This document shows, one piece after another, positions 36,735 through 47,345 of a stretch of 64,000 nucleotides of DNA. A program made the position numbers and the translations under genes. The notes beneath the pieces are model-generated. The model had not been told where the DNA came from and did not search any database. It saw nothing but the letters and a program-made list of their open reading frames with translations. Position 1 is the first letter of the stretch; every line of letters starts with the position of its first letter. The stretch comes from Sambucus nigra (Eukaryota; Streptophyta; Magnoliopsida; Dipsacales; Adoxaceae): positions 55,313,284 to 55,377,283 of the forward strand of contig OX422213.1 of the NCBI GenBank assembly GCA_949130495.1. The letters are read 5' to 3'.

Positions 36735-37926
36735 TATGTATATTTTTGAGGGCCTGACTCTATTTACATGGATGTTATATTTGTTTATATTTCCCCTATA
36801 TCTGCATGTTCCCCTTTCCCATGTGTATCCCATGCTTATGCTTTTGTTCACACACTTGTAGAAAATTCTCCATGTACACTTCACACCACGCACACCTAGG
36901 ATCACATATATCCACATATTGCACGCACCCCATCCATACTTGGTTTACCTTTGGTACTTGTACTTTTCTCCCTGTTTGGCATTATCAAGAAAAGCATTCT
37001 CGTCATAAGATACTAATAAGAGAATCATGCATGATTCACACGACATCACCAAAGAGCATTATTATTGACCAAATTTTACCTAGTAACTAGAGGGTCAATT
37101 CGTGATGGGCACTAGTCCGGCAGGGCGCAGTTAGCCTAAGCGATATGACTCTCACCTTCCATTGGCCAAGTACCTTCGATGTATATCGAACGGTTCCCTC
37201 GCATTGTACCTCTTGACCGAAGTCATAACGGGAGGTATATCGCAGCGAATTCGTTCATGTACGCCGAGTATATCAAATTCGCTCTCACACGTACCGTCCC
37301 CATGATGTATATAGTGAGGCAATTCATGTACACTCAGGTATATCAAATGGCTTGTCCACACGTACCGATTAATCGCAAGAGCAAGACATATATCGTGGAA
37401 GTCACGCCAAAGGGGGGAACCCATGCCGATTTACCCAACCAACTGAATACCCACATATAGGTGTCAAACCTAGGTCACGCACTTTAGATTGTCGGTTTCA
37501 ACCCGAAACTCTATCGAAATTCTGGGTCGGCCTCCGGCCCAAATTTTCATGCATTTTTAAAATAGGACCCTGTTCCTGAGCCTGATTATAAGTCTAGTCG
37601 TAGCTTTGCATATATTAAAAAACCCACTTTTACAGTCTCGGGTCCCGCCCGACATTGCATTTAGGAGAATTAAATACAAGTGAGAACATAATAATCGTAA
37701 TAATCATGCTGAGTTCCGTATCCAAAAACATTTCTCCCTTCTTTATAAAAAATCCAAAAATTGTTTCTTCCTTTTTTCTCCAAAAGAAATCCCATTCAAC
37801 GCTTTCTCAGGTCAATCGCAAGCCCTTAACCTGGATCCCTATTGGCTTCGGTCTTTAGTCAAATCCCCCCAGAGTTTCATCCGTTCCTCTACTACTTCTT
37901 TCGAGCCCGGAATACATCCACTTTCC
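36735..37926 (+). other. Element D 5' leader
   Basis: About 1.2 kb without a gene. A pair of imperfect repeats starts at 37254 and 37323 (TTCATGTAC ... GTATATCAAAT ... CACACGTACCG, period 69), with a weaker third relative near 37178. Confidence 0.6.
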
Positions 37927-39477
37927 ATGGAGAATACAGATCAAGTAACAGTCAAACAGTCGGATCTGACGATAGTCCTAGCTCATCTCGTGTCCAAGAT
38001 TGACAACCTCCAAACTGAGGTCCGAGAGATGCAACGAAACCAGGTTCCTATTCCTCAAGAGCTCGAGGCCCTATTCCCTCATGCTATGGGTCCACATGAG
38101 CCTATCTGGTTTCCTAAAGAATATTAGCAAGCTCCACGTGCCCCTCTTGTCAATGGGATGCCGTCTGCCCAGCTTCCAATGCCTAACATTACCCAGCCTG
38201 TGGCTAACCTGCCTATGGTCGCTGACCCAAAAGAGGAAGAGTTGAATAAAGTCAAAGAGGATCTCAAGATTCTCACGAAGAAGTTTGACCAAGTCATAAT
38301 CTTAGGAATTTACATGGATTACACCCACATGTCTCCTTATCTTAAAGCGAGGTTACCCGAGAAGTTCAAGATGTCAAATATCGAGAAGTTCGGAGGGAGT
38401 GGACCCCTGATTGTTCATCTTCGTAGTTATTATCGTTCCATGACACTACCAGGGGCTTTTGAAGAATTGATGGCCTAATTGTTTAAGCAAACTTTGAAGG
38501 ATAGTGCTCTTCGATGGTTTTTGTCTCTCAAAGAATCCAGAATTCGTAGCTGCGAGGATGTAGCCCTAGAATTCATGTCGCAGTACAAATACAACAAAGA
38601 GATTGAGGTCACCCATCATGATTTAAAGCTGCTCAAACAGAACCCTAGGGAATAAGTCAGTAACTTCATAACCTGGTAGAGGGAGCGAGAAGCTACCATG
38701 ACCAATTGGCCATGTGAGGAAGAACAGGTCAATATAGTGAAGAAGAACTTCTTGCCCCATGTCCAAGCGACGATGGGAGGACAATACTATCCCCACTTTC
38801 GAGCTCTCAGAGAAGCGGGAGTAGAAATTGAGGAAAGCCTTATTAAAACAGAGGTTGAACCAAAGAGGGTGTCCGGGCAGTTCACCCCTAGAAAGTATGA
38901 CAAGCCTCCCAGTGCTACAGTCTTAACCATCAATAACATCTCTCAACCAACCACATCATGGGAACTAAAAAGCCACCCTGCCCCCATTCGAAGGTAATAC
39001 ACTGAGCTCCATGCTCCCCTCTCCAAAGTTTACCAAGCCTTGTTAAGTCAAAACTTCATCAAACCCTTGGATCCCCGTCTATTGCCAAATCTACTCCAAA
39101 GAAACTTCAAGGATGATGCTCATTGCACCTTTCACCAAACTGCTGGCCATACCACCGACAAATGCTTTCACCTCCGAAACATAATCCAATATCTCATTGA
39201 CCGGGGTACCATCGCCCCACCATCCAATCCTAAGCCAAACACTACTCACAATCCACTCCCAAATCATACCAATGCCGTCTTCTTAGAGGAAAACCCAGAT
39301 TTCGATCCCTCAACTCAAATCACACCCACATACTCTCCTAAACCTCTTCAAATTTGCCCATATTTCCTCCTACACCCTACTAGCCTCGCTGATCAGGAAC
39401 TGTCACTCCTTACCCGAGCATGCATCACTGTTGATACCCGTTCTGAAAATGGAAATATGGAATGGTCACATGTGTGA
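37927..39477 (+). pseudogene. gag: Element D gag (broken)
   Basis: One frame from the ATG at 37927 to the stop at 39475 is interrupted by TAG/TAA codons at 38125, 38476, about 38653, 38677 and 38995. No frameshift is needed. The capsid part reads LPEKFKMSNIEKFGGSGPL, followed by a block whose residues match Tat gag (FKQTLKDSALRWF, VSNFI, Q-Y). Near residue 400 a zinc-knuckle-like cluster CTFHQTAGHTTDKC is seen. Most stops look like CAA, CAG or TGG changed by a single C-to-T or G-to-A step. The N-terminal region has a short coiled-coil-like helix (residues 15-40). Confidence 0.85.
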
Positions 39478-41061
39478 AACCAACTCCTAGAATTCGGGCT
39501 GAAATTGCCCCCACAGATGGTAATCGATTGCCAAAGGTTCAGTACACTGTTCTTGGAAGCATGAAAATGGGCCCGAGATTCAGACAAGTGGGTGGTACCA
39601 ACCGATGAAGTCAACCTAGATGATGTTGTCCAGATTATGGCAGAGTTATTTGGGCAAACCAATAGTATTTGTAGTATCACCGGGTTACTTGACATTTTGA
39701 AGCTATAAGGGTGCTTGGTCCCTTCAACCATATATATCCCCACAGAATTGGAAGATTAGTATGAAGAAGTCGTTGAAGTTGTGGAATGCATTGACTTTAT
39801 ATGGAAAGACAAAATTATTTCCACCGGATGGGTGGAAGAATTCGAAGATTCAAGTGGAGAACAAGCTTCAGGAAGAACTGGCCCAGTAACCGACATATGT
39901 GGGATGATATCATTTGAAGAAATCCTCGGAGAAGTAAACAGGGTGACAGAACAACCTGAGATCAATGAGGAAATGGGATTCATGTTCTTCCCTTCTTTAG
40001 TAAATCACATGACCAGATTAGGGATACATTACCAGGTTCCAAGCTAACTACCAGCAAATGACAAAGGGAAGGGCGTTGAAAACCTTCCTATGCTAGAGAT
40101 GACCATCAAGGAGAGAAAGATCCTCGATCAACTGAAAAAAACTCAAGCTAACATCACTCTATGGGGGCTTTTCATGTCTTCCCAGTTGCACAGAAATGCT
40201 TTAATCAAGCTTCTCATTGGACCCACAGTTCCTCCTTCTACCACACCAGAAGAAGCGATAAATCTGGTTCAATCCTTGACCTCTAACCAAATGCTATCAT
40301 TTTTTGAAGAAGAAATCCCCAAAATTGGGCCAAATCACAATCATGCACTCAACATCTTCGTCGAAGTTATGGGGAAGGTCGTGCCACTCTCTCTTGTCGA
40401 TAACGAATCTGCCTTGAATGTCTGCCCACTGAGAACCTTCAATTGTTTAGGCCTGAAAGAAAGCGACCTCGCTCCAACCTCCACCATTGTACGTGCCTAT
40501 AATAATACCCACCAGGAGGTGATGGGATCCATAAAACTTGTATTAGGGGTTGACCCTATAAACCATGTCGTTGATTTACAAGTCATAGACATCCCACCTT
40601 ATTTTAACCTGTTGCTCGGACGACCCTGGTTCAACAGTATCAAGGGTTTGTTTTCATCACTCCATCAGAAATTGAAGTTCTTCACTGATGGGTGAGTCAT
40701 CACCATTTTGGGCGACGACAAAAATCTCGAGGGTGTAAGCACCAGCAGTCCAATCCTTGAGATACAACATGGGTCAAATGATATGCTCCTATCAGGATTT
40801 CGAGTTGATCCACTCCTACTCCTGGTAGGGGACGGTTTCAAAGAAAGGGTTTGTCCAGAATATGACCCTCATGGCAATGTCAATGTGATTCAGATGTTCA
40901 AAAACATACACTTCATTACCGAACTAGGGCTAGGGCAAAGTCACCAAGAGATTCTTGATCCCATCGAACTAAACAAAGCTTTCCCTCCTTGTGGCTTAGG
41001 GTATCAACCATCAGAAAAAGAGCTCAGAATGATCCACAATCTCAACCAAAGAGAAGATTAG
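39478..41061 (+). pseudogene. pol: Element D protease region (broken)
   Basis: The gag frame continues in register through stops at about 39562, 39706, 39757 and 40045. It includes a long open stretch 40090-40695. The protease active site reads SLVDNESALNVCPL near 40392-40433; Tat proteases have D-N-G-S, so the glycine is Glu here. The C-terminal signature FNLLLGRPWFNSIKG follows. After a stop at 40693 the frame continues to 41061 (linker to RT). Confidence 0.82.
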
Positions 41062-41311
41062 ACTGCATCCAAACTATCCCAATAGACTCCTTGAATGGAC
41101 GATTCATCAAAGAAGGCAAAGGCATCCCTTTTGTGGTTTTCCAGAACCATGGTATGCCCATACAGACAAGAAGATGAATCCTGGAATGGAGATCTATTTC
41201 CAAGATAGCTACCCATGGGCCGAAAGTTTCCAACACTGAGTACAACCGCTCATACAAGATACCGAAGAGAATGAGGAAAGTGATTCCAAAGATTCCTTCA
41301 ACTTACAGATA

Positions 41312-43123
41312 TTGGGGCTGGCACTCTGCATGGTTCATTCAGGCACTATATCAATGGATCCATCCCATCTGATCAAAGCTGCTGATACACCCCTCCTCAA
41401 CTGGCATGCTGCGCCAGTTCTACCTCTTGAAATCTCCCCTAACCCCAATGTTTACCCTATTTTTTCTTCTATTGTCTATCATTGTTCAAATGTAATCGAG
41501 ACCTCTTTTGATAAGGTTATCAATGTTGTTTTTCCTATCAATGAAATAAACGAAGATTTTGAGTATCTTGCAATGCATTACATTAATTGTTTGGATTCTA
41601 GTCAAACTTTTGATGATGATGATTTTGCAAATGAACAATTCTTAACTGATCTAAATAAGGTTAATAATAAAAAACATAATCGCGTTTAAGATAATGAAGA
41701 AGAGACTATTGTTATTAATCTCGGTTCTAGTAGCCAACTGCAGGAGATTAGGATAGGGGCCACCCTTGATGAGCAAGGGCGCGTACAACTCAAAGAATTG
41801 CTAAAGGAATTCGTGGATGTCTTTGCATGGTCCTATGATGATAAGCCCGTCATTGATCCTGAAATAGCTTAACACGAGATCCCCATTGTCCCCGATTACA
41901 AGTTGGTTAAACAAAAATTGAGAAAGTTCCGCACCAAATGGTCGCTCAAGGTCAAAGAAGAGGTGGTCAAACAGTTGAACATGGGCATCATTCGTGTGAT
42001 CGAATGTTCCACATGGCTAGCCAATATAGTACATGTGCCGAAATCAGGAGGGAAGGTTCGAATGTGTGTGGACTATCGAGATTTAAATAAAGTTTCTCCA
42101 AAGGATGATTATTCCCTACCCAATATCGACATGATCGTGGACAACACAGCCAGTCATGCTCTCAAGTCATTCATCGATGGGTTTGCCGGATATAACCAAA
42201 TCAAGATGCACCCAGACCACCAAGAAAAAATCGCATTCATCACCCCATGGGGAACCTTTTGCTAAACGGTTATGCCATTTGGTCTCAAGAATGTTGGGGC
42301 TACCTACGAAAGGGCTACCACAACCATCCTGCACGATCTGATTCACAAAGAAGTCGAGGTTTATGTGGATGATATGATTATCAAGTCCAAAACTAGAGAA
42401 GGTCATGTTCCCGCTCTCCGAAAGTTCTTCGAATGACTAAGACGTTATTAGATGAGACTCAATCCACATAAATGTGTCTTCGGCATTACAAAGGGAAACT
42501 CTTGGGATTCATGGTCAGTGAGAAGGGGATAGAAGCAGATTATGCAAAGCTAAAGGCCATACTTGAAATACCACCACCCCGAACAGAGAAAGAAGTCAGA
42601 GGTTTTCTTGGGAAATTGCAATATATCAGCTGGTTCATCAGCCAACTAACCTCCATCTGTGAACCGATCTTCAATCTCCTCCGAAAGGGTTCAACCAAGG
42701 TTTGGAACGAGGCCTATCAAGAAGCTTTTGACCGAATCAAATAATATCTGACCCAAACTCTAGTGCTCATGCCACCACAACTTGGTCTCTCTTTGCTCTT
42801 ATACCTAACCATAACCGACACTGCAGCTGGGGCTTTGCTAGCCCAATACCTTGAAGACTCTCACAAAGAAATATCCATCTATTATGACTGTCGCAAATTG
42901 ATCGGGTACGAGTTCAACTACACGTCTTTGGAAAAGGCATGTGTCACACTTGTCTGGGTCACCCAAAAGTTGAGACACTACATGCTCGCCTTCCCCATAA
43001 AACTTGTATCCCAAATGGATCCCATCAAATACCTGCTTGAGAAACCTACCTTATCCAGTCGAATGGACCGATGGTTGATGCTCCTAACCGAGTTCGATAT
43101 CGTGTATGCAGAAAGCCATTAAA
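41312..43123 (+). pseudogene. pol: Element D reverse transcriptase and first RNase H (broken)
   Basis: The frame changes between 41061 and 41312. The linker ends in ELLKEFVDVFAWSYDD, where Tat RT starts. RT motifs are NMGIIRVIECSTWLANIVHVPK, MCVDYRDLNKVSPKDDY, FIDGFAGYNQIKM, PFGLKNVGATYERAT and YVDDMIIKS (near 42361-42387). Stops lie at 42263, 42434 and 42449, and a one-base shift lies near 42490. The next frame carries GKLLGFMVSEKGIE, RGFLGKLQYISWFI and the RNase H segment YLTITDTAAGALLAQ with YTSLEKACVTLVW. The usual Asp in the first RNase H motif (VSD) reads ITD. A stop at 42742 splits this part. Confidence 0.85.
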
Positions 43124-43657
43124 GGAAGAGCCATATCTGTCTACCTCACTGATTACCCCGTAGAAGAAGCCGATGTCTGGATATCCGAATTCCCAGATGA
43201 AAATATCCTCTGCACCATTCAAGACAACCTTCAATGGCAAGTTTTCTTTGGCGGTGATGCCAACAAAAAAGGATATGGCATTGGGATACTTCTAATCGCC
43301 CCAGATGACTTCCACACTCCCATCGCCATCAAATTGGATTTTCCTAGCACTAACAACATGACGGAATACGAGGCATACACAGTAGGCCTCAAGGTTTCTC
43401 TCGAGAAAGGTATTCAATACCTTGATGTCTACGAGGATTCTGCCCTCATCATCGGTCAAGTGCTCAGAAAGTTGAAAGTCAAGGATGAAAAGCTCCAACC
43501 CTTCCATGCCCACTTAGAAGAGTTAGCCTCCCGATTCCGAGATATCACCTTCCATTACCTACCTCGAGCAAAAAATAACTTAGACGATGCTCTCGCTACC
43601 TTGGCCTCCATGGCCGGCATGCCCGAAGGAATAACGGTGACCACCTTCCTAGTTTAA
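43106..43657 (+). pseudogene. Element D second (archaeal-type) RNase H
   Basis: After a frame change at about 43106 an open stretch of 183 codons contains QKAIKGRAI at the tether. It then has FFGGDANKKGYGIGILLIAP, MTEYEAYTVGLKVSLEKG, YEDSALIIGQV and YLPRAKNNLDDALATLA. This is the additional RNase H that is diagnostic of the Tat lineage. The first Asp motif reads FFGGDAN in place of F-D-G-A. The Glu motif (TEYEA) and the Asp motifs (EDSALI, NNLDDALA) are visible. Confidence 0.8.
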
Positions 43658-44958
43658 AAGCAAGATAAACCAACCCACTCCTTCCATATTGAGCTTGTCT
43701 CCACCGAAGATCCCGAACTAGTCGATTGTTGGTACTATGATATCTGGTGCCTCCTCAAACATAGTAGTTATACCGAGGGTTCCAACAAGAAAGAACGAAT
43801 GACCCTTCGAAGACTGGCTGACCAGTACATCATCTATCATAAAACTCTACTGAAGAGGAACTTCGATGGAACTCATCTACACTGTATCGCAGGGGTTAAG
43901 ATTAAAAAGATAATGCAGAAGATCCACAAGGGGGAATGCGGGCCCCACATGAATGGTCACATGCTTGCCAAGAAGATCATCTGACAGGGCTACTACTGGA
44001 CCACCATGGCCCAAAATTGCACCGCTTATGTCCGAAGATGCCTCAAATGCTAATAGTTCTCCAATCTTCAACACCTTTGTTCGCGAGAATTATACAACAT
44101 GACCTCTCCCTGGCTGTTCTCCACCTGGGGTGTCGACATCATAGGGAACGTTACACCAAAGGCTTCAAATGGACATGGGTTTATCCTAGTTGCCATTGAT
44201 TACTTCACCAAATAGGTCGAAGCTGAGTCATACGCAGTATTAAACGCTAAGAAAGTGGACAAATTCCTCAAGAAAAATATCATCTGCCGATATGGGGTCC
44301 CGCACGAGTTAGAGTCAGATAACGGGTTTCACTTCGAAGAAGAAGTCAGAGAAGTAGTCAATGAGTATGGGATTCAAAGACATAAATCTTCTCCCTACCG
44401 ACCTCAAACCAATGGTGCAGTTGAAGCCGCCAACAAGAACCTTAAAGCCATCATCAGTAAGATGACCAGAAGATGTAGGGATTTGGCCGATCGGATCCCG
44501 TACGATCCTCAATACAAACCTCTACTGTGGCTACCCCTTACTCTCTAGTCTACGGCATGGAAGCAGTCCTACCTGTGGAGCTAGAAATACCCTCACAACG
44601 CGTCATGCTCGAAAGCAAAGTTAGTGAAGAAGGCTGGTGCCAAAGCTATCTCGACGAGCTGACCCTCCTAGATGAAAGGAGATTGAAAGCTCTTTACCAC
44701 ATACAGGGGTACCATCGTCGAATAGAGCGATCATTCAATAAGAGAGTCAAGGACCGCGGTGTATGAGAAGGGGATTTAGCCCTCAAAGAGATAATAGAAC
44801 CCACCTGGGACCCCAGAGGGAAATTCAATCCCAATTGGAGCGGACCCTTTATCGTGAAGAAAATCTTATTTGGCGGTGCCGCCATGCTCACTGACCTAGA
44901 TGGGGAGGAGATGGGTCGTCCAATCAACCTGGACCATCTCAAGAAATTCTTCCCCTAG
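43658..44958 (+). pseudogene. pol: Element D integrase (broken)
   Basis: The zinc-binding region (GECGPHMNGHMLAKKI ... GYYWTTM ... CLKC, about 43933-44050) follows a stop at 43655. The core is readable from about 44120: WGVDIIGNV, VAIDYFTK, then ELESDNGFHFEEE and PYRPQTNGAVEAANKNLK with the catalytic residues. Near 44500-44527 a deletion removes about 20 residues and changes frame. Then ATPYSLVYGMEAVLPVE resumes and ends with GPFIVKKIL ... LDHLKKFFP at 44958. Stops lie at 43982, 44052, 44212 and 44764. Confidence 0.85.
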
Positions 44959-45488
44959 TCTGGAATCTCAGCGCACTATGACTCTTATCATCTCCCTTCT
45001 ATTCTAAAAAAAAACTCTCTTCATTTCCCTTTACCCAGAACTACGTGGGACTGATCTTCTGGAAAAAAACATTTTTTCAAGAAAAATAAAAAAATTTCAA
45101 ATTACCCAGAGGTACGTAGACAACTCATACATCTTACAGGAGCACGTCCCTTTCTTTTTCACAAAATACTATTCTTTTCTTATCTCCAAGAATGGCAGTT
45201 CATTCTAATAAATACTTGAACAAAAGGATTATGTATTCCTTAGCGATCGGTATAGATAATTCAAAATTTAAAAAATTCATCGAACGACAGAGATGGATGA
45301 TCAGAAACTTGCTTATTTCATTAATAAGAAATGACAACACAGATTACATAAGAAAAGGAATGGATAACTCCCTTTCTCCTACTACCATAAACATCCAAAT
45401 AAAATCCCCACACATATTCCCTATTACAATAAATAAACTTTCCTAGAGTCCTACCCACATCTACCAGAGGAGTCCACACCCTCATCAT
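44959..45488. other. Spacer between integrase and the antisense gene
   Basis: A short AT-rich stretch with CCCAGA-ACTACGTGGGA and CCCAGAGGTACGTAGACA phrases. No gene is seen. It would hold the 3' end of the antisense transcript. Confidence 0.5.
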
Positions 45489-46739
45489 CTACATCCTGGG
45501 GTGCCCAAATTTCTCATCCCTGAACAGAGTGCCGTAAACACTCCATCGATCAATAAGCCTTAACCAGCTTGAAAAAACCACAACACCCCCATCCATGGTG
45601 TTAAATAAAACAAACCACCTTTGTCCAGTCTCCACTGCCAACATCTTGCTGACTACTCTCCTCCAAAACCACTTTATATAATCCCTAGGGATATGCCAAA
45701 CTCTCCCGACATACTGAGAGGGACGGGTCAATGGATGCCAATTCTCCCATAGAGATCCAAGAAATAGACGCAGGCGCTCGGTCAAAACATCTATCGAAAA
45801 TTAATTTATTGTCCGAGGTGGCACTACCTGTGCCCAACCAAATTGGCATAGAAGCCGCAAAGGGAAATAAAAAGAGGTCTGTCTGAGACCAACCAGCTGC
45901 ACATATGAGTACTCTCCTAGCTCCAGAACAGGCTGCAACTGCCCCCACCAAGGCACTAACAAATACATATTCCGAGCCCCATGCTCCACAAACCATTTCT
46001 CCCAGCTCTCAATATCCATGCCAACGCTGATGAAGTAACATGAAAAGAAGTTGGGTACGACCGATAAAGGATATCTTGGAGGAGTCACCAGGCGGAGTCT
46101 TTCAGACAACCACATGAACAGCATCACGGGGCTACCCCTCAGGAAGTCAGGATGACCTTCTCGCCAGGCATCCAGACCATTCAGCATCTCCACCAGTATC
46201 ACCGCCACAAAATTGCGACGGTATGACATCCAAAAAGTAATGGTTGCAAGTTGCGGGTCCACTAGCAGTTCCCCAGTCACCAGCAGCAATTTTGAAACCA
46301 GGCCCAGAGCAACGGTTCTAGCATAGCCAGCATCACCTACTTCCCGCAAATGCACGGACTGCAACACCACCGGGAGGGAGATCATTCCCCCAGTAACCAA
46401 TGATCTGGCCGTCGAAGGCGAAATATGAAGAAGCCCGGCCAATAAATCCCTGGGAGAACGGGAAAATTTGAGCAAAGATGCAGCAACACTGGGATTTATA
46501 CCAAACATGCAAGAAAATTCCTTCTAGGTAGGACAAACTTCATCCAACCCAAAGAGTAATACATGGTCTTCGGGGTACCAAAATTGTACCGCCGCCATCA
46601 GCATGTTCCACTCAAAAGGTCGATTGCGCCACAAGGAGACTCGACGCATGTTGAAAGCATCATAGTCGACATTATAAGAGAACATTGCTTCTAAGGATTT
46701 GAGGTAGTTAGCAAACTCAATGCTACCCGAGAGAGCCAT
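45489..46739 (-). pseudogene. Antisense gene 2 of element D: DUF7745-like protein, two in-frame stops
   Basis: One minus-strand frame of 417 codons from the ATG at 46739 to 45489. It is interrupted only by stops at 46526-46524 and 45803-45801; no frameshift. After the first residues it shows MAAVQFWYPEDHVLLFGLDEV (N-terminal third), an aliphatic helical middle (LVSKLLLVTGELL), FLRGSPVMLFMWLSERL, then VPWWGQLQPVLELGEYSYVQLVGL. This order resembles the plant DUF7745 family as I remember it; a database search is needed. The C-terminal part (LTERLRLFLGSLWENW ... DYIKWF) looks continuous. A TATA box lies about 75 bases upstream. The frame is better preserved than D's own pol. Confidence 0.65.
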
Positions 46740-46813
46740 CTTGCAAGTCTAAGAGATAGTGGGAAAGTAATTAAGAATATGAAGGTGTGATGAAAACACT
46801 CCACCCTTACCCT

Positions 46814-46821
46814 TTTTTATA
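46814..46821 (-). promoter_or_regulatory. TATA box of antisense gene 2
   Basis: The minus strand reads TATAAAAA (after GAACCCTCACAAG in the + sense downstream). It is 75 bases before the ATG at 46739, a normal plant spacing. Confidence 0.6.
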
Positions 46822-46946
46822 CTTGAGAACCCTCACAAGAGACATAATCCCTGCAGAAATTGAAGGGAATCCTACCCCATAAAATACAAAAGGCTGAAGA
46901 GGGTACCAATCAAAGCTTTGAATTGATGGGACTGGACTGAACTGCA

Positions 46947-46979
46947 GATAGGCAGGACAGGATGCTTGCCGATCGGCAA
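46947..46979. promoter_or_regulatory. LTR-like motif upstream of antisense gene 2
   Basis: GATAGGCAGGACAGG then TTGCCGATCGGCAA (a perfect 14-base palindrome). It aligns with GATAGGCAGGACCAGG ... TGCCGATCAGCA at 35449-35480 of the D LTR. Confidence 0.65.
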
Positions 46980-47345
46980 CCCCCCATTTTTAGAAATTTC
47001 CCTTTTTCCTCTTTTGTCAAATCAGAAAACGCAATAAAAATAAATTAATATTCTCAACAGAATTTCAAAATCCCTTTTTCTCCTTATATAATTTCCCCTT
47101 TTAATTAAAAACTTTCCCTCACAAATTCCAAAAATACTCCTTTTTACGGTCTCAGTAGCAAAGTAAAAAGTGCATGTGCAAGCATTCATTCATCATTAAT
47201 AAAAGATAATAAAAAAAAACTCCATTGCATTGCATCTATTTATTTTCTGTGTTACATATATTTTGCAGGAAATAAAAGAAAAGGAAAAAAACAACGGGAC
47301 TCAGCCTGAACCTGCATTCTCTCTCTCTCTCACCCACCTTTCTCT

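Noticed and set aside
37179..37460. Plus-strand 93-codon frame in the D leader
   Set aside because: It covers the imperfect 69-base repeats, has no known domain, and an equal-sized frame occurs on the opposite strand.
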